Below are positions 35,779-47,237 of a stretch of DNA of 64,000 nucleotides, in pieces; position 1 is the stretch's first letter; each line of letters begins with the position of its first letter. The DNA lies in the NCBI GenBank assembly GCA_958450365.1, contig CAUEEP010000741.1:4657245-4721244 (forward strand). The letters are read 5' to 3'. The notes below the pieces were generated by a model. The model had not been told where the DNA came from, did not search any database, and saw only the letters and a list, made by a program, of their open reading frames with translations. Position numbers and translations under genes: made by a program. This DNA is from Mesorhabditis belari. Taxonomy: Eukaryota; Nematoda; Chromadorea; Rhabditida; Rhabditidae.

Positions 35779-38700
35779 ATGAGGAGGCTCGGGTTATTAG
35801 CGGTTTGTTTGGCGTTGGCGAGATGTTGCTCTTGGGATGTAAGGAATTTTGAAAGTTAAACTTTGCTATTAAACGTTTGAAACTTTAGAAAATCCAAGTT
35901 GTATTGGAAACCGTATTGGAACCGTATTGGAACTGTATTAGATCAAAATAGGAACCGTATTGAAACTGTATTGGAGCTGTATTAGATCAAAATAGGAATC
36001 GTATTGGAACCGTATTGGAACCGTATTGGAACTGTATTAGATCAAGTTTTACAAAGTTTTACAGTTTTCTTTCAAGAATCAAAGTTTTATTTGATGAATA
36101 GTTTGATTTTAATGAGTAAAAGTTACTTGTCAGAGCTAATTTTCATTTACTTTATCGTTATTTGGTGTAATAGACAAGTTAAGAATCTGTAAACAGATCA
36201 ATTTTAACAATAGACAGTTCTAGGGTGATCGATTTTAACAAAAAAAACTTTAGAATTGTAACCCAGTATCCACTGATCCGAATGTTTTGAATGTTCACTT
36301 GATTTGCCACAGTCACGACGATTTGGGATGGCTGATCACCGTTGATCAGTACTATGAGAGAGGTGTGACTGCTGAAATTCTCTAAGCTTGTTTTTTCAGA
36401 AGTTCAATACATCTACGACACAGTGTTGCAAGAGTTGGAAAAAGACTCAACAAGGAGGTAAGCTTACAAGCTACAGCCTTCAATTGGAATTGGAATTAAA
36501 TTGAAATTGGAATTAACTTGGGATTGGAATTAAATTGGAATTGGAATTGGATTTGAAATTGGATTTAAATTGGAATTGGGAATTAAGGAATCGCGAAATT
36601 TGAAAAGAATTTGAAAATCTAGATTCTCTTTTGCTGAAACTGGTTTCTTCATGCGATGGGTGGAGAGTCGAAACTCGAGTATTCTAGCAAGATGGCAGAA
36701 ATTGGTGGCAGCAGGTGGGTGAATGCTGTTTGATAGAGTAAATAAAAAACAACTAACTGTTTACTGTTTACTGTTTCAACTGTTTCGTTATTGCTCTGTT
36801 TCAACTAAATTCCCGGCCACTACGAATCGTTCTAAGATTCTATTTATGGTTACAATTGCCGAAAAACATGAACATATTCAAGAAGTAGTCATAAAAGATT
36901 GAAATTAAATCAAAGAAATGGTTTTTTTCTTTGGGAAATTTCTAGTCACCTACGAAAATCGTGAAATCTCACCATTCGGCCGGGAATTCCCTGCACTTTA
37001 AATAATTATCAGAACTTTTAGGAAACAGTTGCCTTTGTCCAATAATGTTTTTCCTCAAGCAAATAACTCAAAATATACTAGCAAAAAAGAGCTATTTGAT
37101 TTGAGGCATCGAGAACTGAGTTAGACTCAATAACTTGAGTTTCCATAATTCTGCCGCACTCTGTACAGTTAGTGTGGCGGGTGAGCTCTAAACTGGTCAA
37201 ATACAATAAGCTTAAAAGTCATCGAAACATTAAACATCTCAATTTCTAAGTATTTAACCAGTTATGCAACTTTAAAAGTGACAAAATGGCTCACTTTTCA
37301 CTTCTAGGACAAGCCGAGGCGATCGGTGGAGGATGGGTGCAAAATGATGAGGCCACCGCTCACTATGTTGACATTATTGATCAAATGACATTGGGGTAAC
37401 GAAGAAAAATTGGCCTAAAACTCTAGAAAAACTCGTAAAAACCTTTATTTTAGTTATGAACACCTGAAAAGCCTCTTCGGAGAGTGCGGCGCCCCACAAG
37501 CAGCCTGGCAAATTGACCCGTTCGGGCACAGCCGCGAGTTCGCCAATCTTGCAGCTCAGGTAACTCACTCATAAGGCAAAATTTGATTTGTATTTGATTT
37601 GATTTGATTTGCTTTGATTTGTAGACTGAAATCTATTAAAAAATTATCAAATTTCTTGTAGATGGGCATGACTTCATTGTGGTTTGCCAGAATTCATTAC
37701 TTGGACCGAACCCAGCGTCGCATTCAGAAGAATCTCGAGTTCAACTGGGTCGGAAACGATGAACAGAGTATGGGAATTTCTTTTTGATTTCTGAATTAAG
37801 CCAATAAGCCAGCCATTAAGCCAGTCAATAAGCCAGCCATTAAGCCAACCATTAAGCCAGCCAATAAGCCAGCCATTAAGCCAGCCAATAAGCCAGCCAA
37901 TAAGCCAGCCAATAAGCCAGCCAATAAGCCAGCCAATAAGCCAGCCAATAAGCCAGCCATTAAGCCAGCCATTAAGCCAGCCATTAAGCCAGCCAATTTA
38001 ATATAAAAGTCAAAAATTTGCTTACAAAAAGCTTTAGAAAAATCGATTTTCACGGGAAGCTTCTATTCTCATTATGGCCCACCAGACAATTTTTGCTTTG
38101 ACTCTGGATGTAATGATGAGGAAATCAATGTAATTTTTGTTACAAAACACTCAGTCATCTAGACTGAATGTCTTTACTTTCACTTGAAGAGTTTAAGAGT
38201 TATTTTACTGTACTGATTAAAAATCAGATAATCCAACTTAGGATGGAAACGTTGACCGACGATCTCGACAATTTGCGGATGAAGTGAAAGCACAGGTAAC
38301 TTTTGTGCACAATTTACGAAAATTAATGACTAATTGGAATACTGTAGGGTTCAGTCTTTTATCTAACTTCAATAAATCTAAATCTAATAAATCTATATAA
38401 AAGAGTAGTGTCTGTCTGTCTGTACGGGGATTTTCTCAGTCGTGTTTTGACCAATAAAGCTAAAACTTCTTTAGAAAATCTTAGAATATCTTGTAGTTGT
38501 GCCACTTAGAGAAAATTTAAAAAAATCAAGGTTGGGGGAAACATTCGGGAGTCGAACCCGGACCGTGTGGGCCGTAGACAAGCGCGCTCCCGACTCTGCG
38601 CGCTCCCGACTCTTCCACGACGACAGAAACTAGCTTAGCATGAAAAACCCGGCGTTTTTTTTTGCCTGGTCGGAATATAAAGTAGGCAATCAGCTTGACT

Positions 38701-41700
38701 GGTCAGATGGCAAGCTTGACTAACCATACGATTGCCTGGTTTAAATTGAAGAGGTGACAGACCATCCAAACTTGAGCACTGACAACGAATACTATAAATT
38801 ATTTGTCCCAACGCAGTGCAATAATGTAGAAACTGTACTTTCAATAAGTATTATAAATATGGAAAATATTCTAATAGAAGCTCCCCCGATTGTCCACGTT
38901 TTAGTGGGCAGAAAGTCGCAAAACGTCATTTTTAACTTAAAAAGGCATCAAGTCTTCGCAGAGTTGGTCAATTTTTGTTTTTTTGGTATCAAAATGATCT
39001 TTGTACACGTCCACACAAAAGTTATCGGTTTCGAGGGCGCAATCTTTCGACCACGCTGAAAACGAGCCGCCGAAAGTTAGTCGCGGCGAGCGAGTTGATT
39101 GAAAAAGTGCGATTTTTCGATAAAACGCGATTTTAAAAAATCGAGTCAGACGGATTTCGATAATTTCTTCACCATTCGATTCAGCACAATTTTCTGCGTC
39201 GAATGGATACTTAACGTGAAATTCTGATAGAGAACGTTTTTTTGCCTTATTTCGCGCGGATGTGCCCCTCCCCCTCTCTGTAGGAGCGTCACGTAGCGTA
39301 GTTTAAGTTTACTCTCAAACAAACGCTCATATCTCGACACTAGTGCGTTTATTTCTGCGCACTTTGGTATCAAATTAAAGTAGAGAGGATGGGTGATTTT
39401 TTGAGATATAACACATATTTTTAGCATTAACCAGGGCTTAGAAAAAAAGATGGAAAAAAGATGAAAAATCGGCTTTTTGTTGTGTCAAAAAGGCAAAAGA
39501 AAAGTGGCAAAAAAAGCCGATTTTTCATTATTTTTTTCTAAGCGCTGTTTAATGCTAAAAATATATGTGTTATATCTCAAAAAATCACCCATCCTCTCTA
39601 CTTTAATTTGATACCAAAGTCCGCAGAAATAAACGTACTAGTATCGAGATATGACCGTTTATTTGAGAGTAAACTACGCTACGCGACGCTCCGATAGGGG
39701 GCTTCTATTAGAGTATTTAGGGTAAGTAAAGATAGTGTTTTTTGCTAGAAAGATATTACTGTCATTAGAGTTTCTATTTTTTTATGTTCATCTAGGCTTC
39801 TCACTATCGAACGAACAACGTCTTGTTGACGATGGGCAACGATTTCAACTATCAACAAGCCAACAAGTGGTACCGAAATCTCGACAAGCTCGTTGCATAC
39901 ATCAATGCTAATGTGATTTTAAAACAATCTAGTACAAGTACAGCCATTAGCAAGTACCTAGTTTCAGCCAAGCTTTGGAATGAACGTCCAGTACTCGACT
40001 CCAGCCTGTTACGCGAATGCTCTCCAAGCAACACCGACCATTTGGGGATCAAAACAAGACGATTTCTTTCCGTATGTAAATTTGAACCTTTAAAATTGCA
40101 TGCCAGCCAGCCAGCCAGCCTTTTTCACCTATTTTTTAGATATGCTTCTGGTGATCACAGCTTCTGGACTGGGTATTTCACCTCAAGACCGGCTTTCAAA
40201 GGAATGATTCGTCAAGCTAGTTCGTATCTCAATGTAAGTATACAAAAAAAGTAATAATTCAATTAATTAGTTCAGTGAGAATACTAGATAATAAAGTAAA
40301 GAAATGAATGGAAAAGAAGCTAGCAAAAAAAATGCGTTGACAAACCATTTACATAGTTTGTTATAGTTGGGCAAACAACTGACCGCTCACTTTAATTTGA
40401 ACGACGATGCCGCTTTGGAAACAGCAAAGAGAGCCAGCGGACTTGTACAACATCATGATGGAGTCAGGTAAACAAAAATTCATTCGTTAAATACGCAGGA
40501 CTGAGTCATCAGTTATCAATACCAGATTTTTAGTGGAACAGCCAAGCAAGTGGTCACTTACGACTACCAACAGCGCTTGGACAAGGGAGTGAGACAGCTT
40601 GAGGTGGGCTAAGCTTATGAATTTATTATATTATATATTATACCAGCCGGAAAACCCTTTTAACGGCGGGTTTTTCTGGATGTTTTGGGCAAGAAGCAAA
40701 GAGACTTTGCTTGGATCTACTTGACATAAATAAGGCTCAGATTTATTGAAAGTTCAACTAGAACGTGGTAAGAGCAATGCATTAAGTTGGCTGCGGTGAA
40801 AACAATGACTGCAGGCAGGGTCGAACCCGTAGCTTCGGATTTGGGGACAGACGCTCTGGCAATCCGCCATGAGGGTACATTGAATTCGATACTTTCCCGC
40901 GCCCTTTCCTCTCAAGGGCTGTCTGTGCTGCCCTTGAGGATCCTGAGAGGCCCGACTATCTAAGACCAGCCGGGAAACTGTTTTTCCGGATTTTTTGGGC
41001 AAGAACGGCTTTTGTCCCCATGGCGCAGTGGATAACGCGCCGGTCTATCGCCCATACGATCCGGGTTCGACCCCCGTATACGACTCCAATTTTGCTTTTT
41101 AAAAAATCCAAAAGCACGTTGCGCAACTACATTGAATTCCCTATTCAACGGCGCAAAATTCATTGCAAACGGTCCTCTGGGAGCTGAGGAGTAGCGCTCA
41201 CAGACAGACGGGCAGGCAGACGGACAGATAGACGGGCAGACAGAGGGACAGACAGACGTCTTAGTTCCTTTTAATATAGTAGATTATAATTTCTATTATA
41301 TTATATTATAATAATGGTACTTTACCGTTATACCTCCCCATTTTGTGGCGTTTTTTGGCGACATATTGAGCCGAAGAGTTAGTAGTAATGTCCTGAATTA
41401 AGACAAGTAGAAAAATCCACAATAAGCGCTAACCTTGAGCTTTGCATCATAGGATTCCTGCAAAGAACTTGCCATTTTTTCATTGTAATATTGAGTCAAA
41501 TGAGTTCCAGATTTCAATAGGATATAGAGGTAGAACATACCGTAAATCCTGTAATAGTACCCCAGCCCCATAATGACGGTGCGGAGTGTTGCGTAGTCGA
41601 GCTTTGAACGAGTTTTTCTCGACACTGGTTTATGCTATAATGCGCGCTTAGGTATCAAAAAATAGCCCTGAATTTCGGCTATTTTTTGATACCAAAGACG

Positions 41701-44700
41701 CATTTTTTTGAAAGTACGGGCGCTTTGAAAAGCAATGAAATACTAAAAAACTTTTGCGACTACGTGACTGTACGAGGGGGGTGGGGTACTATTACAGTAT
41801 TTACGGTAAGCATTTCGCCCTCGAAATTTCTTCAATGCTTCGATCAATTGAGACACGTTTTAGCCTATTTTGTAGAGGAGATTTACGACTTTCAAATAGT
41901 TTATAACATTCATCGATTCTAGTTCATAACATCAGGTTTCTATCGTTGGAAATTTATGAAAATGTCGAATTCTATGAAATTCGCATTTCTTATGCATGTA
42001 CCTAATATAATAGAATCAACAGATTATAATTTAAAATGTTAGACGATGATCAACGATGCTGTGAAGAAGTCCTCAACCGGAACCCCACCCACTTACACTT
42101 TGTGCCTTTTGAGTAACGAGACTGTTTGTGATGTCAGCCAGTGGGTTTAGGAAAAAAAGAAATTGATAAACCAGCTAAGCAGGAAACAAATCTCAATACT
42201 CTGAGTGTTAGAAATTGTTAGAAATTTAACTGTTAGAAATTTTACAGTTACAAGAATATTGAGAGCACAGGAAAACAAAATTTGCACTTCATATTATCAG
42301 CAACAACTTTAAACCAATTTTTCATTGATCAGCTACAATTTTTTAGAAAATCTGGAAGCTATGCCGTTACCGTATTCAATCCAATCGGCAGAACTGTGAG
42401 CTCGTTCGTTCGAGTTCCTTTCTATCACCCAATCGCCTCAGTCGCCGATGATACTGGAGCTGCCGTCAAAGTGCAAGTAAGTGCTTATTGCAAGTAAGAT
42501 TTATTGGAAAATTTCAAGACCAATAAATTTACTTTTAGATTGTTCCAACGTTCTCGATTCCTCCTTTATCCTCGGCCAACATTGCCCCATATGAGCTCTA
42601 CATTCCCGTCCAACTAGATCCAGCCGGTTTCAGGACTTATTTCGTTTCTGGAAGTGGACTGTCTGGAAGGTGCAAGAATGGTTTTCTTTGAGCAGTAGAA
42701 ATTTAGAAAACCGTAGCATTAAGCATTTTAAAGCTTGAGCCAAAGCTTATTTGAGCCAAAGCTTATTTGAGCCAAAGCTTATTTGAGCCAAAGCTTATTT
42801 GAGCCAAAGCTTATTTGAGCCAAAGCTTATTTGAGCCAAAGCTTATTTGAGCCAAAGCTTATTTGAGCCAAAGCTTATTTGAGCCAAAGCTTATTTGAGC
42901 CAAAGCTCATCGTTTTCTAGGCCACCAAAACAAAGCAACGCGGAACTTGCCTACCCGGAAAAAGTGATTCAACCAAGTGAAGCTGATACGGTTTCGATCG
43001 AAAACGATGTAAGCTCTAGTCTTAAATGATCTTAAATCCCAAAAAGAATCCCAAAAGAATCTTTTGTTTAGTATGTTTCTCTTCAATTCGACGCAAACGG
43101 CTACTTGTCTTCGGTTCAAAACAAGAAATCGGGAACTCGTCGCAATTTGAAGCAAGAGTTTCTCTATTATGAGGTAAAAGAAGATAATCTATGCAAATCT
43201 ATGCAAAACTAGCATATTAAATCTAAATCAGTGCCTATTTAAAGCTTTTGTAAAATTTTAAAGAGTCTGTTTGTTGTTTAGAGCAGTGCCAACTCTGCTC
43301 AACCCTCTGGTGCCTACATTTTCCGGCCAGCTGCTCAAACGACGAAAACTTTGAGCACATCAATTACTACTACCGTTGTCAAGGTTGGATTTGCAGTGTG
43401 ACATTTACAAGTTCTGAACAAGCGCAGATCCAGTTATTGGCAAAGCTAGATTGCCATTGGCAAAGTTAGATTGGTCGTCTAACTTTGAGCCCAAATATCT
43501 TGGTGTTAGACTGTTCAATTTAGATATTCTTGGTTTCATTAGATGCGCCAAGTCTTTCTCTATCGAATGGTAAGAAAACTATTCCAATTGAACAGCCCAA
43601 CACCAAGAAATTTGAGCTCAAAGTTCGATTGTCAATGGCAAAGGGGGCGGGGCGCGTATAAAAGGTCGTACCATCTTGGAGCGACCCTGGTTTTATATCA
43701 CTGCATAGCTGTGCTGTTAAACAATAAACATATTTCATTTGAGATTCAATCTATCTAGCGATTCTCTTAGAAAGCTCTTTTTTTGAACTTTTATTATTCC
43801 AAAAACATTCGTAAAGTCTCGTTCAAATTTTTACTGGCGACACTTTTAGGGCGTCTCGGTGCAAGAGGTGAGGCAAAAAGGTGACCGACTGGGCTTATCA
43901 GACGATTCGCCTCTACACTGGACAGCCACAAATTGAATTCGATTGGGTCATCGGACCGATTCCGAAAGAAAACAGGCAAGAGAGTTTAGCAAAATATAAA
44001 GTAAACAAAAATCTTCAATTAAAAAAAACTAAGCCATTTTAATTACCGTATTCTCTCTAATAGTAGTGCACCCTAAGCTTCGCCTAAATTGCTCGAAATC
44101 TCGAAAAGCGCTTATCAGAACCTATCGATGTGGGGTCGGAAAATGTAGCTGACGATGAGATCTTGTGGGGGATTTGAGTGTTGAGCTTCTGTTAGAACTT
44201 TGAAAGCCGTAAAATAGTCACTAACTCGGCTCAGCGCGGTGCACTACTATTAGAGAAAATACGGTATTATTTGCCTTATTACTGGCTTGACTTGCATAAA
44301 GTCCCTGCTAGAACCTGGCTCACAGGTTTGATTGAAATATCTTTGGCTAGATACCGTATTTTCTCTAATAGTAGTGCACCCTAAGCTTCGCCTAAATTGC
44401 TCGAAATCTTGAAAAGCGCTTATCAGAACCTATCGATGTGGGGTCGGAAAATGTAGCTGACGATGAGATCTTATGGGGGATTTGAGTGTTGAGCTTCTGT
44501 TAGAACTTTGAAAGCCGTAAAATAGTCACCAACTCGGCTCGGCGAGGTACACTATTATTAGAGGGGTACTATTAGAGAAAATACGGTATTTAAGAAGTAC
44601 AGTATCCCTTTAAACCTGGTTCAAGTTAAAACGAAAGCTGAAGTTATGATTTTTCCTACTGTTTCGAAAAATTTTAAAGGATTTTAGGGATTTTGGAGGA

Positions 44701-47176
44701 TTTTGAAGGATTTTGGAGGATTTTGGAGGATTTTGATAGATTTTTTAGTACAAGATGACATCCATAAGTTACGAATCTAGTAATTTTTAGCAACCCAATC
44801 GGAAAAGAGATCATCACTCGATACACAACGGATATCAAAACAAATGGACTCTTTTGGACGGATGCAAGCGGAAGACAAGTGCTCCAGAGAACGTTTGTGC
44901 TAAAAAGTTTGCTTGAGCTCTATGAGAGATCTCTAGTTTGCTGCAAAAGCTCTATCAAATCTCTAGTTGTTAGTCTAGTTGTTAAATAGATCTAATATTT
45001 CAATGAGAATTAGCTCTTTTATAAAACCACTCAGATGGGACTCCTATCCACAATTCCAATATGAGGACACTGAGCCAATTGCCGGAAACTATTACCCAGT
45101 CGTCAACCGGATCTTCATGAAAGATAACACAAATCAATTGACTGTGCTGACCGATCGTGCCCAAGGAGGAATGGCCAGGAATGGAGCGCTTGAATTGATG
45201 GTACAAATTGCCTAAGCTATACAAAGAGATAAGATCTTAAAGGAAAATAATACCTTGTATTGTTTAGCTTCATCGTCGTTGTTTCCACGATGATCATTTC
45301 GGAGTTGATGAAGCTTTGGATGAGCCTGGAAAAGACGGAAAGGGATTAGTTGTTCGTGGACAACATTGGGTTCTTTTCGATGAACCGGCGGTTGGTTGAA
45401 CTCTTTATCATAATGGCCTAAAAGAATACGGTTAATTTATGGATAAACAAAGCTATAGACTGCGGCAAAATTATGGAACAACAATTAATGGAAACTCCTT
45501 AATCGTAAATTTTCGCAACGGCCAACAATTTATTCATAAAATTAAAAAAACAAATTAATTACAATATAACAATTTTTAAATCTTAAAATAGCCACCATTT
45601 GCAGAAAGACTTTTCTTCAATCGCTTGGGAAAATCGGTGATTCCCTTTTGGAAATCTTTTCGATAATAGTCAAAGAAATTGAGTCTCATGCATTAACAAA
45701 GTCGCGCTTCAAAGAGTCGATTGATGTGTGGAATTTAGCACAAGTCTTTGCCTCCAGAATGAACCAAATAAAATAATCGAGAGGGTTGAGGATCAGGCGA
45801 GTTCGATGGCCATTCACTAGGAATCTGTGAGCTGAAATCAACGGTGATCCAATCTGGAAAGTTCTTAGCGATTCACTTAGCGATTTAGCAGGTGCAAGAC
45901 GCTTCAATTTCATAGAATCCATCAGCCTTTTACATCTTTTCTGGCTTTGATTCCTTTTTTAAAGAATTCGTCAAACAGAGCGATCTGAGATTCCAATGAC
46001 AGCCATTTTTATTCCGAGTTGAGTTCTTTCCAATCCTTGGGTTACGTTTAAGACGTTCAATAACTTGCTTTCATCGCTGGAGCGTGGTAGCTGTTTTAGG
46101 ACATCCTCTCCTAGCCCGATTGTCGTTGTTTCTCGTCTCTTTGTAACGTTTGATGGCTTTTGGAATGACCGAAAGATCTTTCAAAAGATCGGCAATCTCC
46201 ATCACTCGTTTTCCTTCCTCAAATAATCGAATTATCGCCGGGAGCAAGTCCTCTTTGCTTTTCATATCTAATAACAGAGCGTTTAATAATACTTAACAAA
46301 ACAATACAAAACAATACAAAACAAATGCAAAAACACACAACGCGAAACAGCTGACTGCAAAGTTAGTTCCATAATTTTGCCGCAACCTAGATATCGTCAA
46401 AGTCATGATTCTCCGGGGTTCTTCAAAAGCTGACTTTTCATTTTAGCCATCAGCATCAACCCATCGCCCGCTCGCCGTCAATCTTTTCCATCGTCCGATC
46501 GCCGCCTATGCGACCGTTGCCGATCCTGCTGCTTACCGACAAGCAACCAAAACCAAGGTAACTAGATCAACAAGAATTAGGCTTTTGAATCAGATCAAGA
46601 CTTGCTAATGTTAACTATCTTATTGTCAGATCTTGTCAGACAAGAAATACAATTGATTTCAGTTTGCTGGTCTCAAGCGCGACCTTCCAGCCAATGTGAA
46701 CTTGTTGACGTTGGAGAAGAGAAGCGATGGAATCTTGATGAGATTGGAGCATATCTTCCAAGCAAATGAGGATCCATCCCTTTCACAACCAGCCACTATC
46801 GATTTCTCGGTATGAACTATGTCTTGGTATGAACTATGCCCCAAGAAACTATAGCTGTTCACATTTTAATTTACTAGTCAAGTTCTCAACTTGTTAAAGT
46901 ATTTATTCAAAAATTTTTCTTTAGAATCTCTTCACCGGGTTCACGATTCAATCGGTGCAAGAGTTGCTGCTCGGAGGAAATAAAAATTCCACCGGAAAGT
47001 GTAAGTTTTTCTGTTTAAGTGAATACTTTTTATAGAATTTATGACTTGATTTATGAATTACAGTTTACTCAATTTCTCTTTTACAACACATTTCAGCCAC
47101 AACAGTCACTCTGAACCCGCAAGAGATTCGCACCTTCTCGCTCACCGTTTCCCCAATGGCCCCAAAAGATTATTAG
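35779..47176 (+). CDS. Lysosomal alpha-mannosidase, glycoside hydrolase family 38
   Basis: Hydrolyses alpha-linked mannose from N-glycan fragments in the lysosome. Exons: 35779-35838 (signal peptide), 36254-36362, 36400-36457, 36623-36714, 37308-37395, 37454-37559, 37662-37767, 38038-38129, 38242-38295, 39796-39912, 39968-40071, 40140-40233, 40367-40467, 40534-40603, 42043-42140, 42347-42476, 42539-42669, 42921-43008, 43072-43173, 43282-43383, 43850-43975, 44791-44892, 45035-45200, 45268-45390, 46447-46557, 46663-46809, 46925-47000, 47097-47176. About 943 residues, near the usual length. Zinc-site HSHDDLGWL, nucleophile motif WQIDPFGHS and HHDGVSGT are intact; [10 protein letters not shown] and [11 protein letters not shown] mark the C-terminal half. 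Exon 21 needs a one-base correction at about 43874-43881 and ends at a GC donor. Orthologous in type to MAN2B1. Confidence 0.93.
35897..36043. repeat. Intronic GTATTGGAAC repeat
   Basis: Tandem GTATTGGAACC / GTATTAGATCAAAATAGGAA units inside intron 1 of the mannosidase gene. Confidence 0.85.
36478..36590. repeat. Intronic GGAATTGGAATTAAATT repeat
   Basis: Imperfect tandem array in a mannosidase intron between exons 3 and 4. Confidence 0.85.
37797..37998. repeat. Intronic 12 bp minisatellite
   Basis: About 17 copies of TAAGCCAGCCA(A/T) in the mannosidase intron between exons 7 and 8. Confidence 0.95.
38395..38480 (+). mobile_element. SINE-like end with GTCTGTCTGT run
   Basis: TATATAAAAGAGTAGTGTCT followed by a GTCTGTCTGT run, next to a tRNA-like sequence. 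A similar GACAGACAG end, in opposite orientation, closes the repeat cluster at 41195-41275. Such ends are common on short non-autonomous elements of invertebrates; class not determined. Confidence 0.4.
38549..38630 (-). tRNA. tRNA-Arg(ACG)-like sequence with 16 bp duplication
   Basis: Minus strand: anticodon-loop CTACGGC (ACG) and T-arm GGTCCGGGTTCGACTCC are recognisable. The D-arm segment AGAGTCGGGAGCGCGC is present twice in tandem, which breaks the fold. Probably a pseudogene, within intron 9 of the mannosidase. Confidence 0.5.
39240..39720. mobile_element. Foldback element in mannosidase intron 9
   Basis: Arms of about 180 bp: GTAGTTTAAGTTTACTCTCA...GTGCGTTTATTTCTGCG...GGATGGGTGATTTTTTGAGA...CATATTTTTAGCATTAA at the left reappears inverted at 39530-39690. 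About 80 bp of spacer separates them. Confidence 0.9.
40812..40880 (-). tRNA. Degenerate tRNA-like sequence
   Basis: Minus strand: CCCTCATGGCGGATTGCCAGAG (D-arm-like) and GCTACGGGTTCGACCCTGCC (T-arm-like). Anticodon arm unreadable. Intron 14 of the mannosidase. Confidence 0.35.
41017..41090 (+). tRNA. tRNA-like sequence
   Basis: CCATGGCGCAGTGGATAACGCG is a good D-arm of the Arg type and CCGGGTTCGACCCCCG a good T-arm. The anticodon stem and acceptor stem are poorly paired, so it is likely inactive. Lies 140 bp from the previous tRNA-like sequence, in the same intron and opposite strand. Confidence 0.45.
41195..41275 (-). repeat. GACAGACGG simple repeat
   Basis: About 65 bp of (GACAGACGG/GGCAGACA) units ending in TTAATATAGTAGATTATA, the inverted counterpart of the end at 38395. 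Confidence 0.7.
41539..41808. mobile_element. MITE family GTAATAGTACCCC, copy a
   Basis: About 270 bp with inverted ends ACCGTAAATNCTGTAATAGTA / TACTATTACAGTATTTACGG. In the middle is an inverted repeat (GTATCAAAAAATAGCC...GGCTATTTTTTGATAC). Intron 14 of the mannosidase. Other copies at 61023 and 61745. Confidence 0.92.
42735..42906. repeat. Intronic 16 bp minisatellite
   Basis: About 11 near-perfect copies of GAGCCAAAGCTTATTT in the mannosidase intron between exons 17 and 18, ending 15 bp before the acceptor. Confidence 0.95.
43455..43660. mobile_element. Palindromic element in mannosidase intron 20
   Basis: CTAACTTTGAGCCCAAATAT...CTTGGTGTT at the left is inverted at 43595-43630 (AACACCAAGAAATTTGAGCT). 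Related to the palindromes at 57075-57235 and 63330-63490. A GC-box and TATA-like string (GGGGCGGGGCGCGTATAAAA) abuts its right end. Confidence 0.75.
43874..43881 (+). other. One-base frameshift in mannosidase exon 21
   Basis: [10 protein letters not shown] is read in the frame coming from exon 20, and [17 protein letters not shown] in the frame required by exon 22. They are joined by AAAAAGG with one base too many. Removing one base restores the family pattern. Confidence 0.8.
44046..44275. mobile_element. MITE family CTAATAGTAGTGCACC, copy 2
   Basis: Same family as 28200-28416; intron 21 of the mannosidase. Confidence 0.9.
44351..44588. mobile_element. MITE family CTAATAGTAGTGCACC, copy 3
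   Basis: Second copy in the same intron, same orientation, 75 bp from the first. Its right end carries an extra repeat (TATTATTAGAGGGGTACTAT). Confidence 0.9.
44690..44745. repeat. GGATTTTGGA repeat
   Basis: Short tandem array of about 13 bp units shortly upstream of mannosidase exon 22. Confidence 0.8.
45458..46387 (-). mobile_element. Tc1/mariner relic in mannosidase intron 24
   Basis: TA dinucleotides flank inverted ends GACTGCGGCAAAATTATGGA and its right-hand partner (GGTTGCGGCAAAATTATGGA). On the minus strand 46071-46265 encodes a helix-turn-helix N-terminus ([18 protein letters not shown], ending RRGCPKT), and 45686-45922 the C-terminal [16 protein letters not shown] block. The catalytic middle is mostly missing. 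About 930 bp, non-autonomous. Confidence 0.85.
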
Positions 47177-47199
47177 ATTTTTACATCTTTGTAAAATAA

Positions 47200-47205
47200 T
47201 TTATT
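47200..47205 (-). terminator. Poly(A) signal of the VWA-like gene
   Basis: AATAAA on the minus strand, 33 bp beyond the stop at 47238. Confidence 0.6.
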
Positions 47206-47215
47206 GCACAATTGG

Positions 47216-47221
47216 AATAAA
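47216..47221 (+). terminator. Poly(A) signal of the mannosidase gene
   Basis: AATAAA 40 bp after the stop codon. Lies between the stop codon and the poly(A) signal of the opposing gene, so the 3' ends overlap. Confidence 0.7.
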
Positions 47222-47237
47222 CTTCAAAATTTAATAG

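Noticed and set aside
39823..40254. 143-codon plus-strand frame as a separate gene
   Set aside because: It runs through an intron of the mannosidase. Only its first part and, in another frame, its last part match the family.
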